A DNA stretch of 64,000 nt. Source: Nocardia iowensis (GTDB lineage Bacteria; Actinomycetota; Actinomycetes; Mycobacteriales; Mycobacteriaceae). Each line of letters opens with the position of its first letter. The stretch's first letter is position 1. A program made the translations under genes and the position numbers. The DNA is taken from NCBI RefSeq assembly GCF_019222765.1, contig NZ_CP078145.1, positions 2,914,001-2,978,000 of the forward strand, given 5' to 3'. The notes beneath the pieces were generated by a model. The model did no database searches, was not told the DNA's origin, and saw only the letters and a program-made list of their open reading frames with translations. This document shows positions 28,136-37,417 of the stretch, in pieces.

Positions 28136-29218
28136 TCAACAAGCGCGGCGGGGTTTGGGGGCGTCGGAGTGTTCGTCTGCTCGCAGGGGTGGGGTTCGGT
28201 CGAGGGTGACGGTTACTGTTCCGGCGCGGTTGATTTCGGTTCGGCGGTTGCCGCAGGGCTGGTCGACGAGGACGGTGGCGAGGTTGGGTCGTCCTGGCGG
28301 GAGTACCCGGACGGTCACCTGTCCTCGGTGGGTGTTGTCCAGTTCGCGAGTGACGACGTCGTGGATCAAGGTGCGGATGCGGGACGAGGCGACGTCGAGT
28401 CCGCCGTCGTCGAGCAGCATTACCTCGATCCCGCGCTGGCGGGCCGCGCGGGCCGCGCCGAGGACTTCAGGAGTGGACAGCTGTGGTGCGCGCAGTTCGT
28501 CGCGGAGTTCGGCTTCGAGCAGGCGGCATTCTTCCCGTTCATCGGGCCGGAACGGGACTGCCGCGGCAATGCGTTCGAGCATCGGGCGCGCGCGCCGGTC
28601 GAGCCGGTCGAGTTGGCGTTTGCGTTCGGCGTTCTGCGCGTCGAGCCTGGCGTGCTTCGCGGCGCGCGCGGTCGACTCGATCTCGAGTTCGTGCAGCGAC
28701 CGCAGGGTCGGTCGCATGATCGCGGCGAACGCCGCGGCAATGGCGACATTGACCAGCGGAACGACCGCCTGCACGTACGCGGTCGGCTCGCCGCCCGCCG
28801 CGAGCACAACGGCGAGCCAGGTCGCCGCGGTTCCCGCCCAGGCCAACACATTTCGGCCGCGCAAAACGAGCAGCGCCAGCGCACTACCTGCCATGTAAGC
28901 GGTCCACACGCTGGTGTGCGCGTGCAACTCGGCGGTCACTTGATCATGGGCGATCAAGATACCGACCGGCCCCGCGGATGCCACGAAGACGGCCGGGTAG
29001 GTGTGAATCGGTTTCCCCATGTCGAGCACGACGACAACGGTGGCGGCAACGATGAGCGCGGCGGCGGCGACCAGCGAAACCGACATCGGAATCTCGGCCC
29101 TGCGCACTGAGCGGATCATCACCGCGGCGTCGGTGGCCAGCACCACGGCGATGATCGTCAGCACGGTGGAACGCCGCCCGCTGAGCAGCCGGCTCAGGTC
29201 GCCGTTGTCAGGTCTCAT
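28136..29218 (-). CDS. Membrane sensor-like protein, degenerate histidine-kinase partner
   Basis: 360 residues. Five to six membrane helices occupy residues about 20-170, then a coiled coil (LHELEIESTARAAKHARLDAQNAERKRQL), then a cytoplasmic domain. The layout copies the neighbouring histidine kinase, but I see no phospho-acceptor His motif and no N or G boxes. The C-terminal part (LRAPQLSTPEVLGAARAARQRGIEVMLLDDGG) looks like a remnant of an ATPase-type fold. It overlaps the kinase stop by 11 bases and ends the P450 operon. It probably works with that kinase; no named family assigned. Confidence 0.72.
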   Translation of the reverse strand: MRPDNGDLSRLLSGRRSTVLTIIAVVLATDAAVMIRSVRRAEIPMSVSLVAAAALIVAATVVVVLDMGKPIHTYPAVFVASAGPVGILIAHDQVTAELHAHTSVWTAYMAGSALALLVLRGRNVLAWAGTAATWLAVVLAAGGEPTAYVQAVVPLVNVAIAAAFAAIMRPTLRSLHELEIESTARAAKHARLDAQNAERKRQLDRLDRRARPMLERIAAAVPFRPDEREECRLLEAELRDELRAPQLSTPEVLGAARAARQRGIEVMLLDDGGLDVASSRIRTLIHDVVTRELDNTHRGQVTVRVLPPGRPNLATVLVDQPCGNRRTEINRAGTVTVTLDRTPPLRADEHSDAPKPRRAC

Positions 29219-30455
29219 CGGGGGCGTTCCATTCCAGTACGACCCTGGTTCCGGCACCGGGGCAGGAATCAATGGTGGCGCGGCCGCCTGCCTCGCGCAT
29301 CCGCCCCACGATGCTGACCGTGAGGCCGAGCCGATTGGCCGCAACCTGATCCGGGTCGAAGCCGGCACCGTCGTCGCTGACGACAACGGTGATGCCGGAC
29401 TCCCGCGCCACGATGGTCAATTGCCGCGCCACGGTGCGCCCGGGTACGGCGGCGTGCCGCACGCTGTTGCGGACGGCCTCGGCGGCGGCCTGGCCGAGCG
29501 CGGCCACCGCGGCGGAGTCGATCCGCAGGTCGGCCGAGTTGCAGTCGTGCCGGACCTGAACGCGCAGTTCGGTATCGGTGGCGGCGCCCGCTTCGTGTGC
29601 GATGGCCTCGATCGCTTCGAGGTCGGTGCACAGCTCGTTGACGCGTCCGATGGCGGCGAATTGACCGAGGGCGTGATCGGCCTGCCGAGCCAGCACCGAG
29701 GGACTGCCGCCACGGGAGGTATCGAGCAGGGTGGCCAGTACTTTGTCGTGGATCACCCCCGCGAATCGCGCCCGCTCGCCGGCGCGGGCCTCCTCCGCCG
29801 CCGCGAGCGCTGCCTGGTCATGTGCTCGCGCCCGCTCCTTGTCGAGCAGGCGGGCGGCGCGCCGAGCCAGCTGGGTGATGTAGACGAAGGCGATCGTGAT
29901 CCCGATGATCCGCACCGAGGTGAGCGCGAATTCCATCCAGCCGAGGTCGCCGGTGGCCCATCCGGTCGACGATGCGGCAAGCGCCCCGACGGCGACCAGG
30001 TAGATCGCGGTCACCGGGGTCCGCCAGGCCAGCGTGGCCGCGACCCCGCCGAGCGGAACCAGCCGATAGATCCACGCCACGTCGTCGGTGATCTGTCCCG
30101 GCTGCACCGCGAATCCGGAGAGCCCGACGACCACGGCGAAAACCGTTGCGTGCGTGGCGGCTATGTTCCGCACGGTGGGCAGTGCGGCGCGCAGGGCGGT
30201 TCCGGCCAGCAGCAGAGCGGTGCCGAACACACCGGACAGGGCCAGCACGGTCCACCATGCCGGGAAGTGCCGCGACTGCCCGGCGATCTCGGCGGCGTCA
30301 CCGGCACCGAATATCCACACGCCTAGGCCGAGCGCGAAGGCGAGGATGCGATCGATCTGTTCGGCGGCGGCTCGGGCCACCGAGGAGCCCCGACCGCGTC
30401 GTCCCGACAGCGCGGCCGCCGTCCGGCTGAACAGCGACGGCGAGAGTGGGGTCAT
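29208..30455 (-). CDS. NarL-type sensor histidine kinase without adjacent response regulator
   Basis: 415 residues. Six predicted membrane helices (about 35-210) and a linker coiled coil lead to the dimerisation helix with the phospho-acceptor in RFAGVIHDKVLATLLD. The HATPase domain follows: N box AAAEAVRNSVRHA, G1 VVSDDGAGFDPDQ and G2 GLTVSIVGRMREAGG with the final GAGTRVVLEW. Its ATG overlaps the P450 stop (TCAT on the plus strand), so it is co-expressed with the P450. No response regulator lies next to it. Confidence 0.87.
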   Translation of the reverse strand: MTPLSPSLFSRTAAALSGRRGRGSSVARAAAEQIDRILAFALGLGVWIFGAGDAAEIAGQSRHFPAWWTVLALSGVFGTALLLAGTALRAALPTVRNIAATHATVFAVVVGLSGFAVQPGQITDDVAWIYRLVPLGGVAATLAWRTPVTAIYLVAVGALAASSTGWATGDLGWMEFALTSVRIIGITIAFVYITQLARRAARLLDKERARAHDQAALAAAEEARAGERARFAGVIHDKVLATLLDTSRGGSPSVLARQADHALGQFAAIGRVNELCTDLEAIEAIAHEAGAATDTELRVQVRHDCNSADLRIDSAAVAALGQAAAEAVRNSVRHAAVPGRTVARQLTIVARESGITVVVSDDGAGFDPDQVAANRLGLTVSIVGRMREAGGRATIDSCPGAGTRVVLEWNAPDET

Positions 30456-31849
30456 CGCGGTTCTCTGGCCTCGAGCCCGGACAGTTCGCGGTTCGGCGTA
30501 GCGGGTCTGGCCGTGTAGACGGCCCTTACCCGCCGCTTCGGCCGCAGGTTGATCGTCAGTTTCATCGCAACGTCGCGGTCGATGTGCAGCGTGCCGCCGC
30601 TGAGCAGCAGCGCGGTGAAGATCTGGCCCTCGAGCAACGCGAGGGCCGACCCGATGCACACATGTTCGCCCGCCCCGAAAGGCAAGTAGGACAGTCGCTC
30701 CCAGGCCCGCTCCGCCTCGGGAGCGAATCGATCGGGCACGAACGCCTCGGGATCCGGGAAGTGCCGGGCCGAACGATGCATCACGTAGGGGGCGACGAAC
30801 ACGATGGTGCCCTCGTCGATCGCGTACTTCCCGATCCGCGTCGCGCAGGCGGCCTCACGCAGGAAAGCCGGGGACGGCGGATACAAACGCATCGACTCCT
30901 TGAACACCTGCAAACAGTACGGCAGCAGCGGCAGATCGGCGGCCGTCGGCGTCGCACCGCCGAGGATGTGGTCGGCCTCGCCTCTGGCGCGGTCGGCGAT
31001 GCCGGGATGGCGAGACAGCGCATACGCCGTCCAGAACATCGCATCGGCGCTGGTCTCGTGCGCCGCCGCCCATAGGTTGATCACCTCGTCGATGAGCCGG
31101 TCCGCACTCATCGGTGCGCCGTCGCGGTCGCGTCGGGCGAGCAGGGCGGACACGATGTCGTCGCGTCCCTCGGGATCACGGCGGCGCACGTCGATCATCC
31201 GCGCGGCCCAGTCGCGCACCAGACCGAGATCGCGGATGAACTCGCGGTTGCGTTTCGTCGGAATGTTCAACGGCGCGACGATCGGTCGCGACATCGCCCG
31301 CATTTCCCAGTCGAAGATCCTGGTCGCCGCCTCGACGACCTCGGTGTGGTCATCGAGCGGCTCGTCGATGAGCAGTCCGGCGACGACGTCGTGCATCATC
31401 TCCTGCACCGCGGCCAGCAGATCCAGCTCGCCCGCCGTCTGCCATCGCGCCAGATGCGCCTGCATGCGCGTCGCCATCACGTCCACGTACTTCGGCACCC
31501 GCCGCGCGGTGAACAGCGGCGCGACCATGGCGCGCTGCGTGCGGTGTACCTCGCCCTCGGAGATGATCAATCCCTCGCCCAGTGCGGGCAACAGCGTTCC
31601 CGTCACCACCCGTGCCCGCCGGAATTCCGCGGCGCGGGAGACGAGTACCTCATGGATCTCCTCGGGCCCGGTGACCAGAACGGCCGGAAACAGGCCGATC
31701 CGAAACCCGGCCACCGGTCCCTGGTTGTCGGCCATCCGCCGCATCACCGACAGCGGATCACGGAACCATCGCATGGCTGTGCCCAACGCAAGCAAACCAC
31801 CACGTCCGTGGTCCAGTTGCGCAATTTCCCCCGCCCGATCATCGTTCAC
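30452..31849 (-). CDS. Cytochrome P450
   Basis: 465 residues, soluble bacterial class. Heme thiolate is C398 in FGAGEHVCIGS. The K-helix is KESMRLYPPSPAFLRE, and the I-helix carries AAHETSADAM in place of the usual A-G-x-D/E-T. PERF-like FVPDRF is present. The substrate cannot be predicted from sequence, although the P-P-SPAFLREA and LPLLPYC segments recall fatty-acid or terpene hydroxylases. The GTG start has GGGAGGAA 6 bases upstream. First gene of an operon with a histidine kinase and a sensor-like membrane protein; no ferredoxin nearby. Confidence 0.93.
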   Translation of the reverse strand: MNDDRAGEIAQLDHGRGGLLALGTAMRWFRDPLSVMRRMADNQGPVAGFRIGLFPAVLVTGPEEIHEVLVSRAAEFRRARVVTGTLLPALGEGLIISEGEVHRTQRAMVAPLFTARRVPKYVDVMATRMQAHLARWQTAGELDLLAAVQEMMHDVVAGLLIDEPLDDHTEVVEAATRIFDWEMRAMSRPIVAPLNIPTKRNREFIRDLGLVRDWAARMIDVRRRDPEGRDDIVSALLARRDRDGAPMSADRLIDEVINLWAAAHETSADAMFWTAYALSRHPGIADRARGEADHILGGATPTAADLPLLPYCLQVFKESMRLYPPSPAFLREAACATRIGKYAIDEGTIVFVAPYVMHRSARHFPDPEAFVPDRFAPEAERAWERLSYLPFGAGEHVCIGSALALLEGQIFTALLLSGGTLHIDRDVAMKLTINLRPKRRVRAVYTARPATPNRELSGLEAREPR

Positions 31850-32177
31850 TGACGATTCCTCCCGTGGTCGCCATCGAAGTCAGAGCGATTCGCCAGCCGA
31901 CCGCCATTCTTCAGTTATCGGGGCGCTGACGAGCAGTCTGTCTGTGCGGGATGATATTTGGGCAACGGCCCGTAGTCATGCCCGCAGAACTGGGGTGGGG
32001 GGAGCCGCCTCGACAGTGTTTGCGCAGGTCGGCGGCGTCCTTGGGCGACCTTTCAAGTCAGCCTGTTCAGGGTCGGCCGCACCGGTGGGCGTGGGTGATA
32101 GGATGATTGCTCTTAGTTTAGCTAAGCAGTTGCTGGTCTGCGTGTGTTGCCTCACCTGATGAAGGAAAAACAACTCC
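31850..32177. other. Divergent spacer between P450 operon and mannosyltransferase gene
   Basis: 328 bases containing no supportable gene. Features are a good ribosome site for the P450 at its left end, and CTTAG-TTTAG-CTAAG at 32113-32127, a short inverted repeat in an AT-richer stretch about 50 bases before the mannosyltransferase start. Both promoters presumably lie here. Confidence 0.5.
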
Positions 32178-33566
32178 ATGGCTGTCATCCCGCTCACGGG
32201 GGAACAGCGCGGTGCCGGTGCGGTCGAGAAGTCTCGTGCCCCGCGCAAGATCACGGCGCTCGGTGCCGCGGTCGTGTTCGCCTGCATTTCCGTCGGTGCC
32301 TGGCTGGAATTCATCCGGCCGAATTGGGATATGTACTGGCACCAGGTCGACCTGCAGGTTTATCTGTGGGGCGGCGCGGCGGCGGCGTTGCATCCCGAGC
32401 TGTTGTACGACGGGCGCGGCCCGCTGAATTTACCGTTTCTCTATCCCGTCTTCGCCGCGTGGATCTGCGCGGAATTGGCCAGGTTTCCGATCAACTACGT
32501 CGGCACCGGCATCGTGGTACTCACGTTGATGTCGCTCGCGGTTAGCGTGTGGAGTGCCGGCGTGCTCCAGCATCGACGGCGCGGGCTCGGTGTGGCCGCG
32601 AGGACGATTGCCGTCAGCGCCGCCGGGCTCTGGCTGGAGCCGGTGCAGCAGACGTTGCAGTTCGGACAGCTCAGCGTGATCCTGATGGCGTTGGTGCTTG
32701 CCGATCTCGCCATTCCCAAGAACCGTTGGTATCGCGGCATTCTCATCGGTATCGCGACCGGGATAAAGCTGACGCCCGCGGTTTTCGTCGTCTATCTACT
32801 CATCACTCGTCAGTTCCGGGCCGCGGCGGCGGCCGGAGCGGCGTTCGCGGCCACGGTCGCCATCGGCTTCTGGTATCGGCCGACGCAGGCAGTGCAGTTC
32901 TGGACCACGACGATGAACTCGCAGAACCGGATCGGGTTCGCCTATGTGCAGAATCAATCGCTCAACGGACTGTTCGGCCGCCTGCAATGGTCTACCTGGG
33001 AGGACAGCAGCGCCTCGCTCGTCTGCGCGGGCATTCTGGGGGTCGCCGGGATAGCGGCGGCCCGAATCGCCTATCTACGCGGCGACGAATTGCTCGGCGC
33101 GCTGCTCGCGGCCACCGCGATGCTGCTCGCCTCGCCGATCTCCTGGACGCACTACTGGGTGTGGATCGTTCCAGCGCTGATGTGGGTGGTCCATGCGCTG
33201 CGTCATCGGTCGCTCGGTATCCGGATCGCGGTTCCGGCGGTCATCTATCTGTTCGTGTTCGCATGGCCGATGCGCGTCGACCGGGTCGGCTCGTGGGATC
33301 CCGACCTACCCCTGCTGCCGCAAGGACTGGTCTGGTTCGTACCGCAGACCGATGGCCGGGAATTCCATTGGGCGCTTTGGCAATTCGTCCTCGGCGATGC
33401 GTACACCCTGTTCGCTATCGGCGCACTGCTCGCGGCGACCGGCTGGCTACTGCTGCACCGGCCCAGAAACCCGGCGACGGAATTCGGCGGTGTTTCGCCG
33501 GTCGAGCCCGAATCCGTCCGCTCACCGAGTTCACCCCGCGCGGATGAGTTCGTGGATTCCCGGTAG
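32178..33566 (+). CDS. GT87 (DUF2029) polyprenol-phosphate-mannose-dependent mannosyltransferase
   Basis: 462 residues, about nine to ten membrane helices of the GT-C superfamily. An early extracytoplasmic loop contains the acidic motif (RPNWDMYWHQVDLQVYLWGG). Later motifs typical of GT87 are YPPVF-like FLYPVFAAW, QFGQLSVILMALVLADL, GIATGIKLTPAVFVVYLL, NQSLNGLFGR and SPISWTHYWVWIVPALM. In mycolate-containing actinomycetes GT87 enzymes add alpha-1,2 mannoses to lipomannan or PIMs at the outer face of the membrane. Which step this copy performs is not decidable. AAGGA lies about 10 bases before ATG. Confidence 0.9.
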   Translation: MAVIPLTGEQRGAGAVEKSRAPRKITALGAAVVFACISVGAWLEFIRPNWDMYWHQVDLQVYLWGGAAAALHPELLYDGRGPLNLPFLYPVFAAWICAELARFPINYVGTGIVVLTLMSLAVSVWSAGVLQHRRRGLGVAARTIAVSAAGLWLEPVQQTLQFGQLSVILMALVLADLAIPKNRWYRGILIGIATGIKLTPAVFVVYLLITRQFRAAAAAGAAFAATVAIGFWYRPTQAVQFWTTTMNSQNRIGFAYVQNQSLNGLFGRLQWSTWEDSSASLVCAGILGVAGIAAARIAYLRGDELLGALLAATAMLLASPISWTHYWVWIVPALMWVVHALRHRSLGIRIAVPAVIYLFVFAWPMRVDRVGSWDPDLPLLPQGLVWFVPQTDGREFHWALWQFVLGDAYTLFAIGALLAATGWLLLHRPRNPATEFGGVSPVEPESVRSPSSPRADEFVDSR

Positions 33567-33570
33567 TGCT

Positions 33571-34119
33571 CTACCGTACGAAGGTCTTCAACTGGGCCAC
33601 CGCTTCCGCGGGATGCTGCGCCCGGATCCCCTCGCCGATGGCATCGAACTGCCAAACATTGTCCGAGCGCGTCAGTTTGCCCATCACCAGGCCGGTGTAC
33701 GACCCGCCGCCGGTCAGGTCGTAGCGGGCGATTTCGGCGCCGGATACGCCGTCGACTACCCGGCAGAACGCATTCTCGATCTGCTCGAAAGTCTGCCCCG
33801 TGTAGCAGGTCACGATGAAGAACACGGTGGTGACCTCCGGCGTCAATCTGGTCAGATCGACGGTGATGATTTCGTTGTCGCCGTCGCCTTCACCGGTGGT
33901 GCTGTCGCCGAGGTGCCGCAGCGAGCCGTCTCTGGAAGTGAGCTGTTCGTGGTAGACGACGTCCACGATGTTGTCGTCGGCGAACAACAGGGCCGCTGCG
34001 TTCAGGTCGATGTCCTTGCCACCGCCGAACCATCGGTTCTTGCGGACCGGATCCCAGCCGAGGGCCATGTTGACGTAGTCGAGTCCCACTCCGTTGTCGT
34101 CTCGCAACGTCACGAACAT
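33571..34119 (-). CDS. TerD-family stress protein
   Basis: 182 residues, TerD/TerZ calcium-binding fold. It opens MFVTLRDDNGVGLDYVNMALGWDP and carries the acidic clusters KDIDLNAAALLFAD, GDGDNEIITVDL and the aromatic SYTGLVMGKL. TerD proteins respond to tellurite and general envelope stress, and the molecular action is not settled. The ATG at 34119 is preceded by GGGGAG 6 bases upstream, whereas the longer frame has no good site. It stops 4 bases after the convergent mannosyltransferase stop. Confidence 0.88.
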   Translation of the reverse strand: MFVTLRDDNGVGLDYVNMALGWDPVRKNRWFGGGKDIDLNAAALLFADDNIVDVVYHEQLTSRDGSLRHLGDSTTGEGDGDNEIITVDLTRLTPEVTTVFFIVTCYTGQTFEQIENAFCRVVDGVSGAEIARYDLTGGGSYTGLVMGKLTRSDNVWQFDAIGEGIRAQHPAEAVAQLKTFVR

Positions 34120-34303
34120 GAAATCTCCCCACAGCCGTCCCGCCCGGCCCGCGGTCCGGGCCGGTTCGCCGACCAGACTTTTCGGCACACCTTCCCGTAA
34201 AGATGCCGTAAAAATGAACGCGAGGCAAACCGTTACTGTGTATACGCCTGACGCAGGGCGAGGTATGCCGCGATGTCGGCCGCGAGTAGCTCGGCCACGG
34301 GAA

Positions 34304-35527
34304 TCATGTTGGCTGACGGTCCCTTCGAAGGAGCGCGAGCAGGGCGGCCGCGACCAGGGCGGCCGCGATGCCGAGGGCGGCGGTCAGCCCGGCGAAGGCG
34401 GCACCGCCGACGGCGAGAGTGCCGAGCAGGGTGGTGCCGATGGCGATGCCCGCGTTCATCATCGAGTTGTTCCAGGCGACGACGGACGCGCGCTGGGTCG
34501 GGTCGGCCGAGGACAGATATGCCTGCTGGCAGGCGTAGAAGGCGCCACCGAAAACGCACCAGAGGGCCAGTGCCGCCAGCGCGACGATCAGGTGCTGCGT
34601 GCTCAACGCCACGGCGGCGCACGGCGCGAATGCCGCGGCGGTGACGACCGAGACCAACACGCCACTCGTCTCGCGCCGCTGCAGCTGATCCAGAATCGTT
34701 CCGGCACTTAATGATCCGACCAACGACGCCGCGCCGACGAGCAGTCCGACGAGGCCGAGCGTGCCGAGAGTTAAGCCGAACCGCTTGGCGAAGAGCACTC
34801 CGACGAAGGTGTACGCGCCGAGGCGGCCCGCCTGCAGGAACAGGGTCGCGATGAGTCCCAGGCTGATTCGCGGTTGCGCCCAGGGCGCGACCAGCGCCCG
34901 GTAGCCGCGCGATGTTCCGGTCGCAGGCAGGTGATCGAGCCGCACGTACAGCACCGCCGACGTCGCGATCATCAGCACGCCCACGGCGAGGAACGGCCAC
35001 CGCCAACTGGTCGACGAGGCAAGGGCGGCGCCGAGCGGGACGCCGAGGACCTGCCCGAGCGAGTAGACACTCGCCCCGAGCGAGATCACCCGTCCGCGCT
35101 GGTGTGGTGGTGTGCGTTCGGCGAGGTAGGCCCACATCGCGGGTGCCGCGATCGCCGCACCGAGGCCGGTAATGCCCCGTCCCGCAACCAACATCGGTAG
35201 CGAACCGGCCGCCGCGCAGGCCAGATTGCCCAGCATGAAGACGAGCGAACCCGAGAGGATCGACCACCGCCGCGGGTAGCGGTCGGCGAGGATGCCGAAC
35301 GGCGGTCCCGCGACGGCATAGACGAGGACGTACGCGGTGACGATGGTGGCCGACGCGGCGACCGACGCGTGCAACGATCGGGCGATATCCGGCAACATCG
35401 GTGCGACCAGATACATTTCGGCGCCCATGAGGAAGAACACGGCGTAAAGCAGGCCCCGTTTCCCGAAGAAATCTGATATTTGCCTGGCACGAAGACTTTC
35501 GGCTCTGGCGGTAGCGACTGTCGGCAT
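34304..35527 (-). CDS. MFS transporter (DHA1-type efflux)
   Basis: 407 residues, 12 predicted helices. Motif A in loop 2-3 reads GILADRYPRRWSI, and motif C-like GxxxGPxxGG is replaced by GQVLGVPLGAALAS in helix 5, placing it among drug or metabolite exporters. It is divergent from a LysR regulator with a clear LysR box between them, so expression is probably inducible. Substrate unknown. Confidence 0.87.
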   Translation of the reverse strand: MPTVATARAESLRARQISDFFGKRGLLYAVFFLMGAEMYLVAPMLPDIARSLHASVAASATIVTAYVLVYAVAGPPFGILADRYPRRWSILSGSLVFMLGNLACAAAGSLPMLVAGRGITGLGAAIAAPAMWAYLAERTPPHQRGRVISLGASVYSLGQVLGVPLGAALASSTSWRWPFLAVGVLMIATSAVLYVRLDHLPATGTSRGYRALVAPWAQPRISLGLIATLFLQAGRLGAYTFVGVLFAKRFGLTLGTLGLVGLLVGAASLVGSLSAGTILDQLQRRETSGVLVSVVTAAAFAPCAAVALSTQHLIVALAALALWCVFGGAFYACQQAYLSSADPTQRASVVAWNNSMMNAGIAIGTTLLGTLAVGGAAFAGLTAALGIAAALVAAALLALLRRDRQPT

Positions 35528-35624
35528 CGGTGCATCTTCTCGCGGTAGCGGATGTGGACTGATCGGTGGTTACAGTCTCGGGCCGCGGAGAACGGCAGGT
35601 CCAATACGTATTCGATTCGGCGTT

Positions 35625-35641
35625 GATAAGCATCTCTTATC
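35625..35641. promoter_or_regulatory. LysR operator between MFS and LysR genes
   Basis: GATAAG-CATCT-CTTATC, exact six-base arms. It contains T-N11-A, the LysR consensus, in the ATAAG/CTTAT form, 16 bases upstream of the LysR start codon and about 98 bases from the divergent transporter start. Confidence 0.75.
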
Positions 35642-35657
35642 TCGTTACGCTGCCCCC

Positions 35658-36539
35658 GTGGACGACCTGCGGCGAGTGCGCTACTTCCTAGCAGTAGCCG
35701 AGCACCGACATTTCGGGCGCGCGGCACAGGCGCTGCACATCACCCAGCCCGCTCTTTCTCAGCAGGTCAAGGCGCTCGAACGGGAACTGGGCGTCGACTT
35801 GCTGGCTCGTACGGGCCGGGGCTTCGCGCTGACACCGGCCGGTTTGGCGTTGCACGCAGGTGGCCAGCAACTTCTCTCCTCGGCCGCCGAGTTGGCACGC
35901 ACCGTCCGTGCTCGCGCCTCCGGTACGGCCGGTGAGTTGAAGGTCGCCTTCACCAGGTCGGGCTCCGACAGCGATATTTCGCAGCGCATCAGGGACTTTC
36001 GCAAGGAATTCCCGGACATCGCCGTGTCGGTGATTACCGGATGGACCGCGTGGAATCTCGACCTGCTGGAATCGGGTGAGGTCGATATCGCGTTCGTGCG
36101 TGGAAATATCACGCATCCACGCGTGCAGACGCACCTGATCGGGCTTCAGGAAGCCGCGGTGGTGGTCTCGCGGGAGCATCCACTCGCCGAAAGAGCCACC
36201 GTCGAAATCGCCGACATCGTCGACGAGCCGATAGTGCTCTGGTCGCGCCGGACAGGTCCGGACTTCTACGACGAACTCGTCGCCCATATCTGGGGCGACG
36301 GCGCCCCGAACCTGGTCGCCGAGGAATCCGACGCCGAACAGGTCCTCGACCTGGTCTCCACCGGTACCGGCATCAGCGTGCTGGACCGAAAGCGCGCGAC
36401 GCGAATCGCGCACGAAAATATCGTCGTCATCCCTTTCGGTACGAATCCGCCCGAAATCGCCATCCGAATCGCCTGGATGCGCGGATCGGACGCCCCCGCC
36501 CTCGCCCGTTTCCTCGAATGGTGGCGTTGCGGCGATTGA
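35658..36539 (+). CDS. LysR-family transcriptional regulator
   Basis: 293 residues, GTG start. The DNA-binding domain is RYFLAVAEHRHFGRAAQALHITQPALSQQVKALERELGVDLL, followed by the two-lobed effector domain (GELKVAFTRSG, VISVLDRKRA-like region). It most resembles regulators of the AlsR/CatR-like branch that respond to small aromatic or organic acids (inference). Divergent from the MFS exporter; likely its activator. Confidence 0.92.
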   Translation: MDDLRRVRYFLAVAEHRHFGRAAQALHITQPALSQQVKALERELGVDLLARTGRGFALTPAGLALHAGGQQLLSSAAELARTVRARASGTAGELKVAFTRSGSDSDISQRIRDFRKEFPDIAVSVITGWTAWNLDLLESGEVDIAFVRGNITHPRVQTHLIGLQEAAVVVSREHPLAERATVEIADIVDEPIVLWSRRTGPDFYDELVAHIWGDGAPNLVAEESDAEQVLDLVSTGTGISVLDRKRATRIAHENIVVIPFGTNPPEIAIRIAWMRGSDAPALARFLEWWRCGD

Positions 36540-36544
36540 CGGCG

Positions 36545-37372
36545 TCATCCGGCATGTTTGCGCCTGACGATGGTGATGCCGCGAACCGTGGTGAGGATCG
36601 TTATCACCATGATCGTCAGTAGTTGCATGATGTTCCAGGCAATGGGGTCGGCTGTCAGTTCGGCAGCCTCCAGACGCGTCTGCCGAGGCGGCGTCGGCAA
36701 GGGCGGAATGTCCGGAATCACCGGCGCGATCGACGGTGCCGGTGGGACGGCCGCGCTGGGAGTCGGCAGGACTGGCACGTCGGGGATCGGCTGGCCGGGA
36801 ACCGGCGGATCGAGTTGGAGCGGGAGACCCGGCGCGGGCGGCGCGCTGTCGAGCGGCCACAGCAGGCAGACCAGCGCGCTACCGGTGACGGCGCTACCGA
36901 CGGCGGCGCTGCCAAGCCCGGACGCGCTGGAGCCCAGACCTGCCGACCCCGGACGGAACCCGCTGCCGGTCGCGATGCCGAAGAGGATCAGCGCGCTGCC
37001 CACCGCGACGCCGCCGGCGCACGCCGACCGGACGCTGCCGGAGTCGAGTTCCGGCACCTGTTCGGAATCCTCCGCCACGACCTCGGCGGCCTCGTCAGCG
37101 AGCGCCGGTGCGGTATGGCCACTGCCTGTGCTGCCTGTGCCGAGGTCGCCATAGTTTTCTGTCGGAATGCTCGGACCGAGATCCAACGAGCTTCCCTCGA
37201 ACGTGCTTGCGTTCGCGGCGGAGCCCGGCGACGAACTGCCGGTGGCGATCTCGCCGAGGGGTGACCACTCCGGCGGTAACAGATCGGCGGCCGCGACATC
37301 GGGCCGTCCGGCGAGCAATGCCGCGACGAGGGGCAGCATCGTTGCGAGGGCGAGTCCTCTGGTGTGCGCCAT
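36545..37372 (-). CDS. Exported Gly/Ser- and Pro-rich surface protein
   Basis: 275 residues. Signal peptide MAHTRG...VAA-AD, then a low-complexity region rich in Gly, Ser and Thr, a small hydrophobic core (VRSACAGGVAVGSALILFGIATG), a proline-rich stretch (about 180-235, many P-x-P), and one C-terminal membrane helix ending in RRKHAG. No enzyme motif. Probably a wall- or membrane-anchored structural protein. Start at 37372 chosen because GGGAGG lies 7 bases upstream. It sits 45 bases downstream of the DUF4239 gene on the same strand. Confidence 0.7.
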   Translation of the reverse strand: MAHTRGLALATMLPLVAALLAGRPDVAAADLLPPEWSPLGEIATGSSSPGSAANASTFEGSSLDLGPSIPTENYGDLGTGSTGSGHTAPALADEAAEVVAEDSEQVPELDSGSVRSACAGGVAVGSALILFGIATGSGFRPGSAGLGSSASGLGSAAVGSAVTGSALVCLLWPLDSAPPAPGLPLQLDPPVPGQPIPDVPVLPTPSAAVPPAPSIAPVIPDIPPLPTPPRQTRLEAAELTADPIAWNIMQLLTIMVITILTTVRGITIVRRKHAG

Positions 37373-37417
37373 CCGCGAGCCTCCCATCCGTTGTCGATAT
37401 CCGGTCTGGGGGAACCG

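Noticed and set aside
32113..32127. IdeR-like iron box before the mannosyltransferase
   Set aside because: CTTAG-TTTAG-CTAAG matches only about half of the 19-base IdeR consensus; reported only as a repeat in the spacer.
34233..34307. 24-codon frame (MIPVAELLAADIAAYLALRQ...) after the MFS exporter
   Set aside because: It reads like protein, but the start overlaps the upstream stop, there is no ribosome site and no context; probably chance.
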